In this document: in pieces, positions 33,624 to 43,540 of the stretch
How the letters are laid out: each line of letters opens with the position of its first letter
Position numbering within the stretch: position 1 is the stretch's first letter
Origin: an uncultured Octadecabacter sp.
GTDB lineage: Bacteria; Pseudomonadota; Alphaproteobacteria; Rhodobacterales; Rhodobacteraceae
Assembly (NCBI GenBank): GCA_937969445.1
Contig: CALBVZ010000012.1
Span: 1 to 43,889 of the forward strand
Direction: 5' to 3'
DNA length: 43,889 nt
The notes under the pieces: model-generated
Told to the model about the DNA's origin: nothing
Databases searched by the model: none
Seen by the model: the letters and a program-made list of their open reading frames with translations, nothing else
Translations under genes and position numbers: made by a program

Positions 33624-36035
33624 CTAATGCGCGACAGCACCTGTGCCAGCTTCACGGGCGCGCAATGCGGCAGCGGCAGCAGCGGCATCTTCGGCCTCTT
33701 GGTCCCATTCCACCGCTTCCGGCTCAGAAACCAACGCATGCTTCAACACTTCGGACGCGTGGGTCACTGGGATAATCTCCAGTCCCTCTTTCACGTTGTC
33801 CGGAATATCCGCGAGGTCTTTGACGTTTTCCTCAGGGATCAGCACGGTTTTGATACCACCACGAAGGGCTGCCAGCAGTTTTTCCTTCAAACCACCAATC
33901 GGCATCGCGTTCCCGCGTAAGGAAACCTCACCCGTCATGGCGATGTCTTTACGCACAGGGATCTTGGTCAACACAGACACAATCGACGTCACCATTGCCA
34001 GACCGGCACTTGGCCCGTCTTTTGGTGTCGCCCCATCAGGAACGTGCACGTGAATGTCGAGCTTATCAAACTCAGGCGGTTTCACCCCGATCTGTGGGCT
34101 GATGGAACGCACATAACTAGACGCCGCGTCGATGGATTCCTTCATCACATCGCCTAGCTTACCCGTGGTTTTCATACGCCCTTTGCCCGGAAGACGCAGT
34201 GCCTCGATGTTGAGCAATTCGCCCCCCACAGAGGTATAAGCCAAGCCCGTTACAACGCCGATCTGGTCGCTTTCTTCCGCCAAACCGAAACGGTGCTTTT
34301 TCACGCCCAGGAAATCTTCGATGTTGTCTTCAGTTACGACAACGCTCTCGACCTCTTTCTTGACGATCTTGGTCACGGCTTTACGTGCCACTTTCGCGAT
34401 CTCACGCTCTAGGTTCCGCACACCAGCTTCGCGTGTGTAATAGCGGATCATGGATGTCAGCGCGGAATCCTCAAGGGTGAATTCTTTTGCTTTAAGGCCA
34501 TGATTTTTCATCACTTTCCCAAGCAAATGCTGCTTTGCGATCTCGCGCTTCTCGTCTTCGGTGTAGCCAGACAGCGGGATGATCTCCATCCGGTCCAGCA
34601 ATGGACCCGGCATGTTGTAGGAGTTCGATGTCGTCAGGAACATCACGTTGGACAGGTCATATTCGACCTCGAGGTAGTGATCGACAAACGAGCCGTTCTG
34701 TTCCGGATCAAGAACCTCAAGCATTGCAGATGCAGGGTCGCCACGGAAATCCTGCCCCATCTTGTCAATCTCATCGAGCAAGATAAGCGGGTTCGTGGTT
34801 TTCGCCTTTTTCAGCGCCTGAATGATCTTACCGGGCATGGACCCGATGTATGTCCGACGGTGACCGCGAATTTCAGATTCATCACGCACACCACCAAGGG
34901 AAATACGAATGAACTCGCGCCCTGTCGCCTTGGCAACGGACTTCCCGAGCGATGTTTTACCCACACCCGGAGGGCCGACGAGACACATGATTGGCCCCTT
35001 CAGTTTTTGGCTGCGTTGCTGCACCGCAAGGTACTCAACGATGCGTTCTTTCACCTTATCAAGGCCATAGTGATCGCCATCAAGAATGGCCTCTGCTTTG
35101 CCCAAGTCTTTCTTAACGCGGGATTTTTTGCCCCAAGGAATGGACAGGATCCAATCCAGATAATTGCGCACAACTGTGGCTTCCGCAGACATCGGCGACA
35201 TATTTTTCAGCTTCTTCAGCTCACCGTCGACCTTTTCCTGCGCTTCTTTGGACAGCTTGGTGTTGGCGATTTTGCCTTCAAGCTCGGCCATTTCGCCTTC
35301 GCCCTCTTCACCATCACCAAGTTCCTTCTGAATGGCTTTCATTTGCTCATTCAAATAGTACTCACGCTGGGTGCGTTCCATCTGGGTCTTCACGCGGGTC
35401 TTGATCTTCTTTTCGACCTGCAGCACGGACAATTCGCCCTGCATAAAGCCGTAAACTTTCTCAAGGCGCTCGGAGACAGACAGCGTTTCCAGCAATTCTT
35501 GGCGTTGCTCAACCTCAATCCCAAGGTGGCCCGCAACAAGGTCAGCCAGTTTCGCAGGCTCAGACGCCTCGGAAACCGCGCCAAGCGCTTCTTCAGGGAT
35601 GTTCTTTTTGACTTTGGCGTAACGCTCAAACTCTTTGGCCACGGAACGGGTCAGCGCCTCGATTGTGGTCATATCGCCCGGCATTTCGGTCAGATATTCT
35701 GCCGTTGCCTCGAAATGTTTGTCGTTTTCAACGAATTCGGTGATGCGCACACGTGCGATGCCCTCAACCAGTACCTTAACGGTACCATCTGGCAGCTTCA
35801 GCAATTGCAGCACATTGGCCAGCACGCCTGCTTTATAGATACCGTCTTGGTCAGGGTCATCTACACCGGGGTCGATCTGGCTGGACAGCAGGATTTGCTT
35901 GTCATCTGCCATCACCTCTTCAAGGGCGGAAACAGATTTTTCACGTCCCACGAACAGCGGCACGACCATGTGTGGGAACACAACAATGTCGCGCAGCGGG
36001 AGGACGGGGTAGGATGAACTCAATGGTTCTTGCAT
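33624..36035 (-). CDS. lon: ATP-dependent Lon protease
   Basis: An 803-residue LonA protease. The N-terminal substrate-binding domain (about 9-205) starts YPVLPLRDIVVFPHMVVPLF, followed by a coiled-coil-rich region (about 206-310). The AAA+ module has Walker A GPPGVGKTS at 354-362 and Walker B LILLDEIDK at 417-425. The protease domain carries the Ser-Lys dyad, Ser676 in KDGPSAGLAM and Lys717 in GGLKEKLLA. It degrades misfolded and regulatory proteins in the cytoplasm. A short Ala-rich tail ends the protein. ATG 36035 is preceded by AAGGA; an in-frame start at 36056 is less likely. A heat-shock-type promoter lies 76 bases upstream. Confidence 0.98.
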   Translation of the reverse strand: MQEPLSSSYPVLPLRDIVVFPHMVVPLFVGREKSVSALEEVMADDKQILLSSQIDPGVDDPDQDGIYKAGVLANVLQLLKLPDGTVKVLVEGIARVRITEFVENDKHFEATAEYLTEMPGDMTTIEALTRSVAKEFERYAKVKKNIPEEALGAVSEASEPAKLADLVAGHLGIEVEQRQELLETLSVSERLEKVYGFMQGELSVLQVEKKIKTRVKTQMERTQREYYLNEQMKAIQKELGDGEEGEGEMAELEGKIANTKLSKEAQEKVDGELKKLKNMSPMSAEATVVRNYLDWILSIPWGKKSRVKKDLGKAEAILDGDHYGLDKVKERIVEYLAVQQRSQKLKGPIMCLVGPPGVGKTSLGKSVAKATGREFIRISLGGVRDESEIRGHRRTYIGSMPGKIIQALKKAKTTNPLILLDEIDKMGQDFRGDPASAMLEVLDPEQNGSFVDHYLEVEYDLSNVMFLTTSNSYNMPGPLLDRMEIIPLSGYTEDEKREIAKQHLLGKVMKNHGLKAKEFTLEDSALTSMIRYYTREAGVRNLEREIAKVARKAVTKIVKKEVESVVVTEDNIEDFLGVKKHRFGLAEESDQIGVVTGLAYTSVGGELLNIEALRLPGKGRMKTTGKLGDVMKESIDAASSYVRSISPQIGVKPPEFDKLDIHVHVPDGATPKDGPSAGLAMVTSIVSVLTKIPVRKDIAMTGEVSLRGNAMPIGGLKEKLLAALRGGIKTVLIPEENVKDLADIPDNVKEGLEIIPVTHASEVLKHALVSEPEAVEWDQEAEDAAAAAAALRAREAGTGAVAH

Positions 36036-36110
36036 GCTCTTTTCCTTTGTTGGCAAGATCAGCAGTCCCTATTCATAGGCAACGCACCAATCTCCGGTCT
36101 TGGTTTATAG

Positions 36111-36137
36111 ATGTGGGGGTCTTTTGCCCGCTTTCAA
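36111..36137 (-). promoter_or_regulatory. Candidate heat-shock (sigma-32) promoter of lon
   Basis: On the lon strand the sequence is TTGAAA (complement of 36132-36137), a 13-base spacer, then CCCCACAT (complement of 36111-36118). This closely follows the sigma-32 consensus TTGAAA-N13-15-CCCCATnT, with a one-base departure in the -10 part. It lies 76 bases before the lon ATG, and lon is a classic RpoH target. Match seen directly; use by RpoH inferred. Confidence 0.6.
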
Positions 36138-36249
36138 CCAATCCGCTTCAGGTTTGTCCACATTGCCCGCGCCAAGAGGTCGCTGCAAGGCAGCAATCTG
36201 TCAAAACTGGGGATAAATGCTAAAACTGCTCAACTTTTGGTGTAAACTG

Positions 36250-37889
<1,640 letters not shown>

Positions 37890-38055
37890 TTAACTTCATG
37901 CGCTTCTAGGCCTTTGATGGGGTGAATGAAAAGAGACGACCTGATCTGTTCGCTTAAACGCCTTGAAGAAATAGCGAAAACGCCGCGCCCCCACATCTTT
38001 ACGCCCGCCACCCTAATCCCTATATGTTCTGTCAGGAATTACAGGACGCCAAATC

Positions 38056-38418
38056 ATGAACGACGCGACACCCCCACTGGAAGGCACACCGCTAATCAAG
38101 CCTTCCACCACCGAACACGCACTTTACGAAAATATCGTTGAGGCTTGCCGCACGGTTTATGACCCTGAAATTCCAGTAAATATTCTGGACCTTGGGCTGA
38201 TCTACACGATCGACATCAACGACGAGAACGAAGTGAAAGTTCTGATGTCCCTCACCGCACCGGGTTGCCCTGTTGCTGGTGAAATGCCGGGCTGGGTCGC
38301 TGAAGCGATTGAACCGCTGGCTGGCGTGAAAACCGTTGATGTTGAACTTGTCTGGGAGCCCCAGTGGGGCATGGAAATGATGTCTGATGAGGCCCGTCTA
38401 GAGCTCGGGTTCATGTAA
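38056..38418 (+). CDS. sufT: Fe-S cluster assembly factor SufT (DUF59/MIP18 family)
   Basis: A 120-residue protein of the DUF59 family. Signature segments are VYDPEIPVNILDLGLIY and LMSLTAPGCPVAGEMPGWV, with the conserved Cys in APGCP. Family members help mature Fe-S proteins under demand, without acting as the main scaffold. A short flexible N-terminus (about 1-20) precedes the domain. It is followed by sufA after 27 bases and by a TfoX-like gene, so these three form an operon. I see no sufBCDS here; they must lie elsewhere. The preceding 175 bases carry no clear regulatory motif. Confidence 0.9.
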   Translation: MNDATPPLEGTPLIKPSTTEHALYENIVEACRTVYDPEIPVNILDLGLIYTIDINDENEVKVLMSLTAPGCPVAGEMPGWVAEAIEPLAGVKTVDVELVWEPQWGMEMMSDEARLELGFM

Positions 38419-38419
38419 T

Positions 38420-38437
38420 CTTAATCGATTAAGGAGG
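38420..38437 (+). promoter_or_regulatory. Palindrome abutting the sufA ribosome-binding site
   Basis: CTTAATCGATTAAG (38420-38433) is a perfect 14-base palindrome. Its last three bases belong to AAGGAGG (38431-38437), a near-ideal Shine-Dalgarno 8 bases before the sufA ATG. A hairpin here could modulate sufA translation relative to sufT, or the site could bind a protein in DNA. Confidence 0.45.
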
Positions 38438-38445
38438 TTCACTAA

Positions 38446-38805
38446 ATGTTTGGAATCCCTGGAAAACAAGCAGTATCCATCACCGATGCCGCAGCGATAC
38501 AAATCGCCAAACTTATGGCGAAGGATGAACATGCAGGCCTTCGTATTGGCGTCAAAAAAGGCGGCTGTGCGGGCATGGAATACACCATGGAATACGTGGC
38601 CGAGGTCGACCCACTTGATGAGGTTGTTGAACAAGACGGCGCGCGTGTGATGATCGCGCCAATGGCGCAGATGTTCCTGTTTGGCACCGAAATCGATTAC
38701 GAAGTTTCACTGCTAGAAGCCGGTTTCAAGTTCCGTAATCCGAACGTCACTGAGGCCTGCGGCTGCGGTGAATCCATCAAGTTCGACGAGAGCCTTAATA
38801 CATGA
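38446..38805 (+). CDS. sufA: A-type Fe-S carrier (HesB/IscA/SufA family)
   Basis: A 119-residue A-type carrier that transfers Fe-S clusters to target proteins. The three ligand cysteines are in the standard places: KKGGCAGMEY in the middle and ACGCGESIKF near the C-terminus. An N-terminal extension of about ten residues precedes the ITDAAAIQIAKLM helix. It follows sufT with a strong Shine-Dalgarno, and its stop overlaps the next gene's ATG (ATGA). Whether to call it SufA, IscA or ErpA cannot be settled by sequence alone; the sufT context favours SufA. Confidence 0.92.
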   Translation: MFGIPGKQAVSITDAAAIQIAKLMAKDEHAGLRIGVKKGGCAGMEYTMEYVAEVDPLDEVVEQDGARVMIAPMAQMFLFGTEIDYEVSLLEAGFKFRNPNVTEACGCGESIKFDESLNT

Positions 38806-39128
38806 GCGTCACGCCGGAAGAAATTGAATTCGCAACGGATTTGTTTTCCGGCCTAGGCCCGCTCACGACTCGCAAGATGATGGGTGGGTTGTGCCTTTAT
38901 TTTGATGGTACGATCTTTTCGATGGTGCATCCGGACCTTGGTATCATGATCAAAGGCGCGGGCACGTTTCAGGAAGAACTTGACGCAATGGGCCTGACCC
39001 GTTGGACCTATCAGCGCGACACTGCGCCGAAGCCCACAGCTATGCCTTATTGGAAATTGCCAGATTCAGCGCTGGATGATCCAGAAGAAGCCTGCGATCT
39101 GGCACGTCGCGCCCTCGCCCACCTTTAG
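38802..39128 (+). CDS. TfoX N-terminal domain protein
   Basis: A 108-residue protein with only the N-terminal TfoX domain: EFATDLFSGLGPLTTRKMMG, then GGLCLYFDGTIFSMVHPDL and the typical PYWKLPDSALDDPEEACDLA. Full TfoX/Sxy proteins activate competence genes with CRP; stand-alone N-terminal forms are common in Alphaproteobacteria and have no proven role. It overlaps sufA by 4 bases and is thus cotranslated, which does not fit an obvious competence role. The gene converges on the racemase-like gene 10 bases away. Confidence 0.88.
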   Translation: MSVTPEEIEFATDLFSGLGPLTTRKMMGGLCLYFDGTIFSMVHPDLGIMIKGAGTFQEELDAMGLTRWTYQRDTAPKPTAMPYWKLPDSALDDPEEACDLARRALAHL

Positions 39129-39138
39129 GCCGCCAATT

Positions 39139-39723
39139 CTATACCAATTCCGCCACGCGATCAGCCGCCGTTTTCGGTGTCGTAAACACCTGCACATTTT
39201 GCGCTTCCAACAACGGTGCAGCCACTGCCATCGACGCTTGCGCCAGTAACACCCGCGAACCCTGCCCGCTTACAGCCTCCACAATGGCGTTCGCATAGCC
39301 CGCCATATCGCCCGCTTCAAAAAACGGCCAAGCCGCATCACACAGCACCAACTTTCCTGACGCGCGCCCTGCGGAAACCTCATCAAACAAAGTCAGTGTC
39401 GCATCGCGTGTACTCTCTAAACAAATCGCGACGACCACTTCTCCGCCCTCGGACACCGCAGCCTCCATTGCCGGACGATCCACGCGCACAACATTGGACA
39501 GCGCAACATCATCCACCAATGGACCAAGGGTCGAACAGGTGCATAAAACGGGGCCGTCTTGCGCCAATTCACGCAGTATCGCTTGAACCTCCTGCGCGAC
39601 AGCGTTTACGCCCTCAGCGCGGGCACGATCCAGAAAATCCACCCGCACCACATGGGCAGCGTCTGGCAACAGCGCCCCAAACGTTGCCACATGCACTTCT
39701 GACGTATGCAGGCAGGTGATCAT
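39139..39723 (-). CDS. Asp/Glu racemase-superfamily-like protein
   Basis: A 194-residue protein with the two-lobed feel of Asp/Glu/hydantoin racemases. A catalytic-type cysteine sits in GPVLCTCSTLGPLVDD, where related enzymes have CNTAS-like motifs, and a second candidate is in KLVLCDAAWPFFEAG. The N-terminus MITCLHTSEVHVATFGALLP matches the start of this group. It is shorter than typical racemases (about 230 residues), so it may do a related isomerase or lyase reaction. It overlaps the upstream oxygenase gene by ATGA, so both are made together and may act on the same small molecule. No substrate can be given. Confidence 0.65.
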   Translation of the reverse strand: MITCLHTSEVHVATFGALLPDAAHVVRVDFLDRARAEGVNAVAQEVQAILRELAQDGPVLCTCSTLGPLVDDVALSNVVRVDRPAMEAAVSEGGEVVVAICLESTRDATLTLFDEVSAGRASGKLVLCDAAWPFFEAGDMAGYANAIVEAVSGQGSRVLLAQASMAVAAPLLEAQNVQVFTTPKTAADRVAELV

Positions 39724-40628
39724 GATTTGTCCTGCAAATGCAGGTAAGTTTCATCGAAGCGCTTTTGCAAATGATCCACTGCGCGGATGACCTCACCCGA
39801 ACCTATCGGCGCGACATTTGTCTGTGCACTCGGGTTAAAGAACAACGGCAAAGACATGCGTTCAGCGTCGCCGCCAATGACACGGTGCGGTGTCGCGACA
39901 ACACGCTTTTCCGTCCACATTTCAAGCATTTCACCAAAGTTGATCACATACTCCCCAACGGGAGCTGACACAGGAATCCACCCCCCGCCACGCTTGCGTA
40001 CTTCCAACCCTGGAGTGCCATCCATCGCAAGCAACGTCAGACATCCGTAGTCCGTATGGGTCGCAATTCCAAAATCCTTTGCCCCCGCATTCGCAGGACG
40101 CGGCGGGTAATAATTCCCGCGCATCAGTGCCATTGGCTGTTCAAATTGCGACCGAAAATACGAACTGTCTTCGCCAATCCCCCCAACAATCGCCTCGAGC
40201 ACCTCACCAGAAAATGCCAAAGCCCGAACATAGTAATTTTCAACAATAATGCGAAAATCCTTAGGGACCTCGGGCCATAAATTCGGCGCATAGGTCGCCA
40301 AATCTGAACCCTCAACTTCAAAACCGGAATCAAATACCTGTTTGTAATCAGGGTTCGCATCAGGATCGACTTGTTCTGATCCAGCAGCACCCCACCCGCG
40401 ATTGGACCCCGTCCGCGCCATGTTCACGGCTTCTTTCTGCGCTGCAGGAAGCAGGAAAAACGCACGATACGCGTCAAACACCTCTTGGATGTCCGCAACT
40501 GGAATTGGCGTATTGTGCAGCGTTAAAAACCCGATTTCCCGTGCGGCAACACGAACCTGTTCGACCACTGCACCATCACCAGACAGCAATGCCTTTGCGT
40601 CAATTCGGGGAATTTCAATCTCTGACAT
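39720..40628 (-). CDS. Fe(II)/2-oxoglutarate-type oxygenase, isopenicillin N synthase family
   Basis: A 302-residue non-haem iron enzyme. The double-stranded beta-helix core carries the iron triad: His and Asp in IATHTDYGCLTLL, and the distal His in VVATPHRVIGG. The 2-oxoglutarate-binding Arg-x-Ser is present in AERMSLPLFFNPS. The N-terminal DIOX_N part starts EIPRIDAKALLSGDGAVVEQ. Family members hydroxylate, desaturate or cyclise small molecules; the substrate here is unknown. ATG 40628 (MSEIEIPRID) is preceded by AAAGG. It leads a two-gene unit with the racemase-like gene and is divergent from tpiA, 63 bases away. Confidence 0.9.
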   Translation of the reverse strand: MSEIEIPRIDAKALLSGDGAVVEQVRVAAREIGFLTLHNTPIPVADIQEVFDAYRAFFLLPAAQKEAVNMARTGSNRGWGAAGSEQVDPDANPDYKQVFDSGFEVEGSDLATYAPNLWPEVPKDFRIIVENYYVRALAFSGEVLEAIVGGIGEDSSYFRSQFEQPMALMRGNYYPPRPANAGAKDFGIATHTDYGCLTLLAMDGTPGLEVRKRGGGWIPVSAPVGEYVINFGEMLEMWTEKRVVATPHRVIGGDAERMSLPLFFNPSAQTNVAPIGSGEVIRAVDHLQKRFDETYLHLQDKS

Positions 40629-40691
40629 TGGGTACCTTTCACTTATTCTCGCCACTTGCTACATCACGCGCAACCTAATGAGGAGAGCGAC

Positions 40692-41423
40692 ATGCGTAAA
40701 TTGATTGCCGGAAACTGGAAGATGAACGGCACCAGTGCGGATTTACCGGAACTGACACAACTGGCCAGCGCCCATACGGGGGCAACGGTTGATGTCGTGA
40801 TCTGCGGTCCAGCAACTTTGCTCAGCCGGATGGCAGACACGGGTCTCCTAATTGGTGGCGAAGACTGCCACCCCGCCGATTCCGGCGCCTACACTGGTAA
40901 CATTTCTGCAGCGATGATCGCGGACACGGGCGCGACCTACGTTATCACTGGCCATTCCGAACGCCGCACAGACCATGCAGAGGACGACGCCCTCATCGCC
41001 TCCAAGACCGAGGCCGGATGGAACGCCAACCTGCATGTGATCATCTGCATCGGCGAAACCGAAGCGCAGTACCGCGCAGGTGAAACGCTTGATATTCTGC
41101 GCGCCCAGATGGACCAATCCATCCCTGATGCAGCGACCGCAGCAACGACAACAATCGCCTACGAACCTGTTTGGGCCATCGGAACGGGCCTTACGCCTAC
41201 GCCAGACGAAATCGCCGCTGTCCACGCCGCCCTGCGCACGCATCTCGAAGCACGCTTTGGCGCGGAAGGCAGCAACATGCGCCTTCTTTACGGTGGTTCG
41301 GTCAAAGCCAGTAACGCGGACGATATCTTTGCCCTTCCTAATGTGGATGGCGCATTGGTTGGCGGCGCGTCTCTCAAGGCGACAGATTTCTCGCCTATCA
41401 TTACAGCCTTAGAGAACGCCTAA
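40692..41423 (+). CDS. tpiA: Triosephosphate isomerase
   Basis: A 243-residue TIM barrel that interconverts dihydroxyacetone phosphate and glyceraldehyde 3-phosphate in glycolysis and gluconeogenesis. Catalytic residues are complete: Asn8 and Lys10 in GNWKMNG, His88 in TGHSERR, and Glu158 in AYEPVWAIGTG. The phosphate loop LLYGGSVKASN near the C-terminus is intact. ATG 40692 is chosen from the AGGAG site at 40681-40685 and the family N-terminus MRKLIAGNWK. It is slightly shorter than the usual 250 residues, as is common in roseobacters. The P450 gene begins 49 bases downstream. Confidence 0.98.
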   Translation: MRKLIAGNWKMNGTSADLPELTQLASAHTGATVDVVICGPATLLSRMADTGLLIGGEDCHPADSGAYTGNISAAMIADTGATYVITGHSERRTDHAEDDALIASKTEAGWNANLHVIICIGETEAQYRAGETLDILRAQMDQSIPDAATAATTTIAYEPVWAIGTGLTPTPDEIAAVHAALRTHLEARFGAEGSNMRLLYGGSVKASNADDIFALPNVDGALVGGASLKATDFSPIITALENA

Positions 41424-41472
41424 CCGGTCGCAACGCCTTGCAATGACTTGATCATCTCGGAATCACGCCCCC

Positions 41473-42636
41473 ATGCAACCCTTATCCCAATCCCCGACTG
41501 ATCCAGCCTTCGTGCAAGACCCGTACCCTTTCTACGACCTCGCCCGCGCGGGTGGTGATTTGTTTTTTTGGGAAGACTACGATGCTGTTTGCGCGGTTTC
41601 GCACGCCGCTGTCGCTGCCTGCCTGAAAGACAAGCGCTTGGGACGGGAAGTTCCGGCTGAGTTTGCACGCGCGATCCCGGAACACCTTGCGCCGTTCTAC
41701 GCCGTGGAAGCCCATTCCATGCTTGAGCTTAACCCGCCCCGCCACACGCGCTTGCGTGGCTTGGTGCTTCGGGCGTTCACTTCGCGGCGCATCGCGGAAC
41801 TCGAACCGGAAATCGAAACGCTTTGTCATCAGCTGATCGACGCCTTTCCGAGCGGTGAGTTTGACCTGCTCAATGCCTACGCCCGCACCGTCCCCGTCAT
41901 CATTATCGCGCGTCTTTTGGGGGTTCCTGAAAACCGTGCCGATGATCTTCTTGCGTGGTCCAATGCAATGGTCGCGATGTATGTCTCGGGTCGCACCCGC
42001 GCTGTCGAAGATCGCGCGATTGAAGCGACAGAGGCCTTCGTGGCCTTCATGCGCAGCTATGTGGATGAAAAACGAAAAGCCCCCGCCGATGACCTGATGT
42101 CCCACCTCATCGCTGCTGAAGAAGGCGGCGAAAAACTGAGCACGGATGAACTCATCACCACATGCATCTTGCTGTTGAACGCAGGCCATGAGGCGACGGT
42201 GCACACGCTCGGCAACACCGTCAAAACCCTGTTGGAACGCGACATCCGCACGGCAGATGAAAAGATCGTCGAAGAAGCCCTACGATTTGATCCCCCCCTG
42301 CACATGTTTAACCGCTACGTCATTGAAGACTGCGAACTGTTCGGCCATGCCTTCAAACGCGGCGATACGGTCAAATGTCTGCTAGGTGCGGCCAACCGCG
42401 ATCCTGCGCCCTACCCCGATCCAAACACCTTTGATCCGGCCCGCTCTGGTCCGGTTAATGTGGCCTTTGGCGGCGGCATTCATTTCTGCGTCGGCGCGCC
42501 GCTTGCACGTTTAGAGCTGCGGGTTGCCTTGCAAGTTTTGTTTGAACGCTGCCCGAACCTTGCCCTCGCCAGCCCGCCACAATACGGCAACACCTACCAC
42601 TTCCACGGGCTTGAGGCATTGCGCGTCACGACTTGA
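41473..42636 (+). CDS. Cytochrome P450
   Basis: A 387-residue soluble bacterial P450. The haem ligand is Cys339 in AFGGGIHFCVGAPLARLE. The I-helix oxygen-activation motif is AGHEAT (237-242), with Thr242. The K-helix ExxR is Glu268-Ala-Leu-Arg271, and the C-helix HTRLRGLVLRAFT (about 91-103) holds haem-propionate contacts. It is therefore complete. No ferredoxin or ferredoxin reductase gene lies nearby, so it must use partners encoded elsewhere. The substrate is unknown. There is no good Shine-Dalgarno before ATG 41473, so transcription and translation may follow tpiA, whose stop is 49 bases upstream. Confidence 0.96.
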   Translation: MQPLSQSPTDPAFVQDPYPFYDLARAGGDLFFWEDYDAVCAVSHAAVAACLKDKRLGREVPAEFARAIPEHLAPFYAVEAHSMLELNPPRHTRLRGLVLRAFTSRRIAELEPEIETLCHQLIDAFPSGEFDLLNAYARTVPVIIIARLLGVPENRADDLLAWSNAMVAMYVSGRTRAVEDRAIEATEAFVAFMRSYVDEKRKAPADDLMSHLIAAEEGGEKLSTDELITTCILLLNAGHEATVHTLGNTVKTLLERDIRTADEKIVEEALRFDPPLHMFNRYVIEDCELFGHAFKRGDTVKCLLGAANRDPAPYPDPNTFDPARSGPVNVAFGGGIHFCVGAPLARLELRVALQVLFERCPNLALASPPQYGNTYHFHGLEALRVTT

Positions 42637-42742
42637 CCCCGCGCCCATCCCACGGCACAAATACGCTTATGGGGCGCAACGCGAACACCCCCGTGAGGCT
42701 TAGGCCAAAGGTTCGCATGTTCACCGAAAGGAAGCATGCGCT

Positions 42743-43540
42743 ATGGCTGCCCCTAATGAGATTTCTTGCAAAAACCTTCTGCGACTGATCGGCCTCCCCG
42801 ATGCGCCTGTGATCGTCGACATCTGCACGGACGACGACTTTGCCGAAGATCCATATTTGATCCCCGGTTCGGTCAAACATCCCCACACGGACCTTGATGG
42901 ATTGATCGCACGGCTTGACGGACGGTCGGTGATCGTGTCTTGCCAAAAAGGCCTCAAGCTAAGCCAAGGTCTGATGTCGCGCCTACGGGCGCGTGGCGTG
43001 GATGCGCAATACCTTAGTGGTGGAATGTATGGTTGGCGTGATGAACCGGATGCCCCGCGCATTCCGTTCGCCGCCCTGCCCAAGACCAACCTATGGGTCA
43101 CGCGCCACCGCCCCAAGATTGACCGCATCGCCTGCCCCTGGTTGATCCGACGCTTTGTCGATCCTGCCGCCCGCATCCTCTTTGTCGCCCCCTCCGACGT
43201 GGATGGTGTCGCCGAGCGGTTCGACGCCATCCCCTTTGATGTTCCCGGCGCACATTGGGGCCACCGCGACGAGACCTGCAGCTTTGACACCATGCTGGCC
43301 GAGTTCGGCCTCTCCTCCCCCGCCCTCGATACCATGGCCACGGTCATCCGCGCCGCCGATACCAATCGACACGATCTCGCGCCACAGGCCGCAGGTCTGC
43401 TTGCCCTTTCCGTCGGCCTCTCGCGGCAATACCGGGATGACCTCGCCCAACTCGACGCCGCGCTGCCGCTCTATGACGCGCTTTATCGCTGGGCCCGGGA
43501 TGGTCAGGACGAAGGACACGATAGCGCCGGTGCCACATGA
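42743..43540 (+). CDS. chrB: Rhodanese fused to chromate-resistance protein ChrB domain
   Basis: A 265-residue two-domain protein. Residues 1 to about 108 form a rhodanese-like domain with the loop Cys67 in VIVSCQKGLKLSQG. Residues about 118-250 match the ChrB C-terminal domain (chromate resistance exported-protein family), with VTRHRPKIDRIACPWLIRRF and FDVPGAHWGHRDETCSFDTM. In known chromate loci such proteins regulate or assist ChrA. The stop overlaps the chrA ATG (ATGA), so the two are coupled. AAAGGAAGC precedes the ATG at 42743. By hand count, single lines here reach about 63 per cent GC against about 50 in the P450 gene, which hints at transfer, though this is a small sample. Confidence 0.85.
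   Translation: MAAPNEISCKNLLRLIGLPDAPVIVDICTDDDFAEDPYLIPGSVKHPHTDLDGLIARLDGRSVIVSCQKGLKLSQGLMSRLRARGVDAQYLSGGMYGWRDEPDAPRIPFAALPKTNLWVTRHRPKIDRIACPWLIRRFVDPAARILFVAPSDVDGVAERFDAIPFDVPGAHWGHRDETCSFDTMLAEFGLSSPALDTMATVIRAADTNRHDLAPQAAGLLALSVGLSRQYRDDLAQLDAALPLYDALYRWARDGQDEGHDSAGAT

Noticed and set aside
34500-36017. A 505-residue open frame on the plus strand
   Set aside because: It lies wholly antisense to lon, whose domains and active site are complete; the product is low-complexity Phe/His/Leu-rich sequence without any family likeness.
37926-38141. A 71-residue frame before sufT
   Set aside because: It overlaps the sufT start in another frame, and has no family likeness or good ribosome-binding site.
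39216-39719. A 167-residue plus-strand frame rich in Pro/His/Gln
   Set aside because: Antisense of the racemase-like gene; composition is typical of shadow frames.
41482-42204. A 240-residue minus-strand frame
   Set aside because: Antisense shadow of the complete P450 gene.
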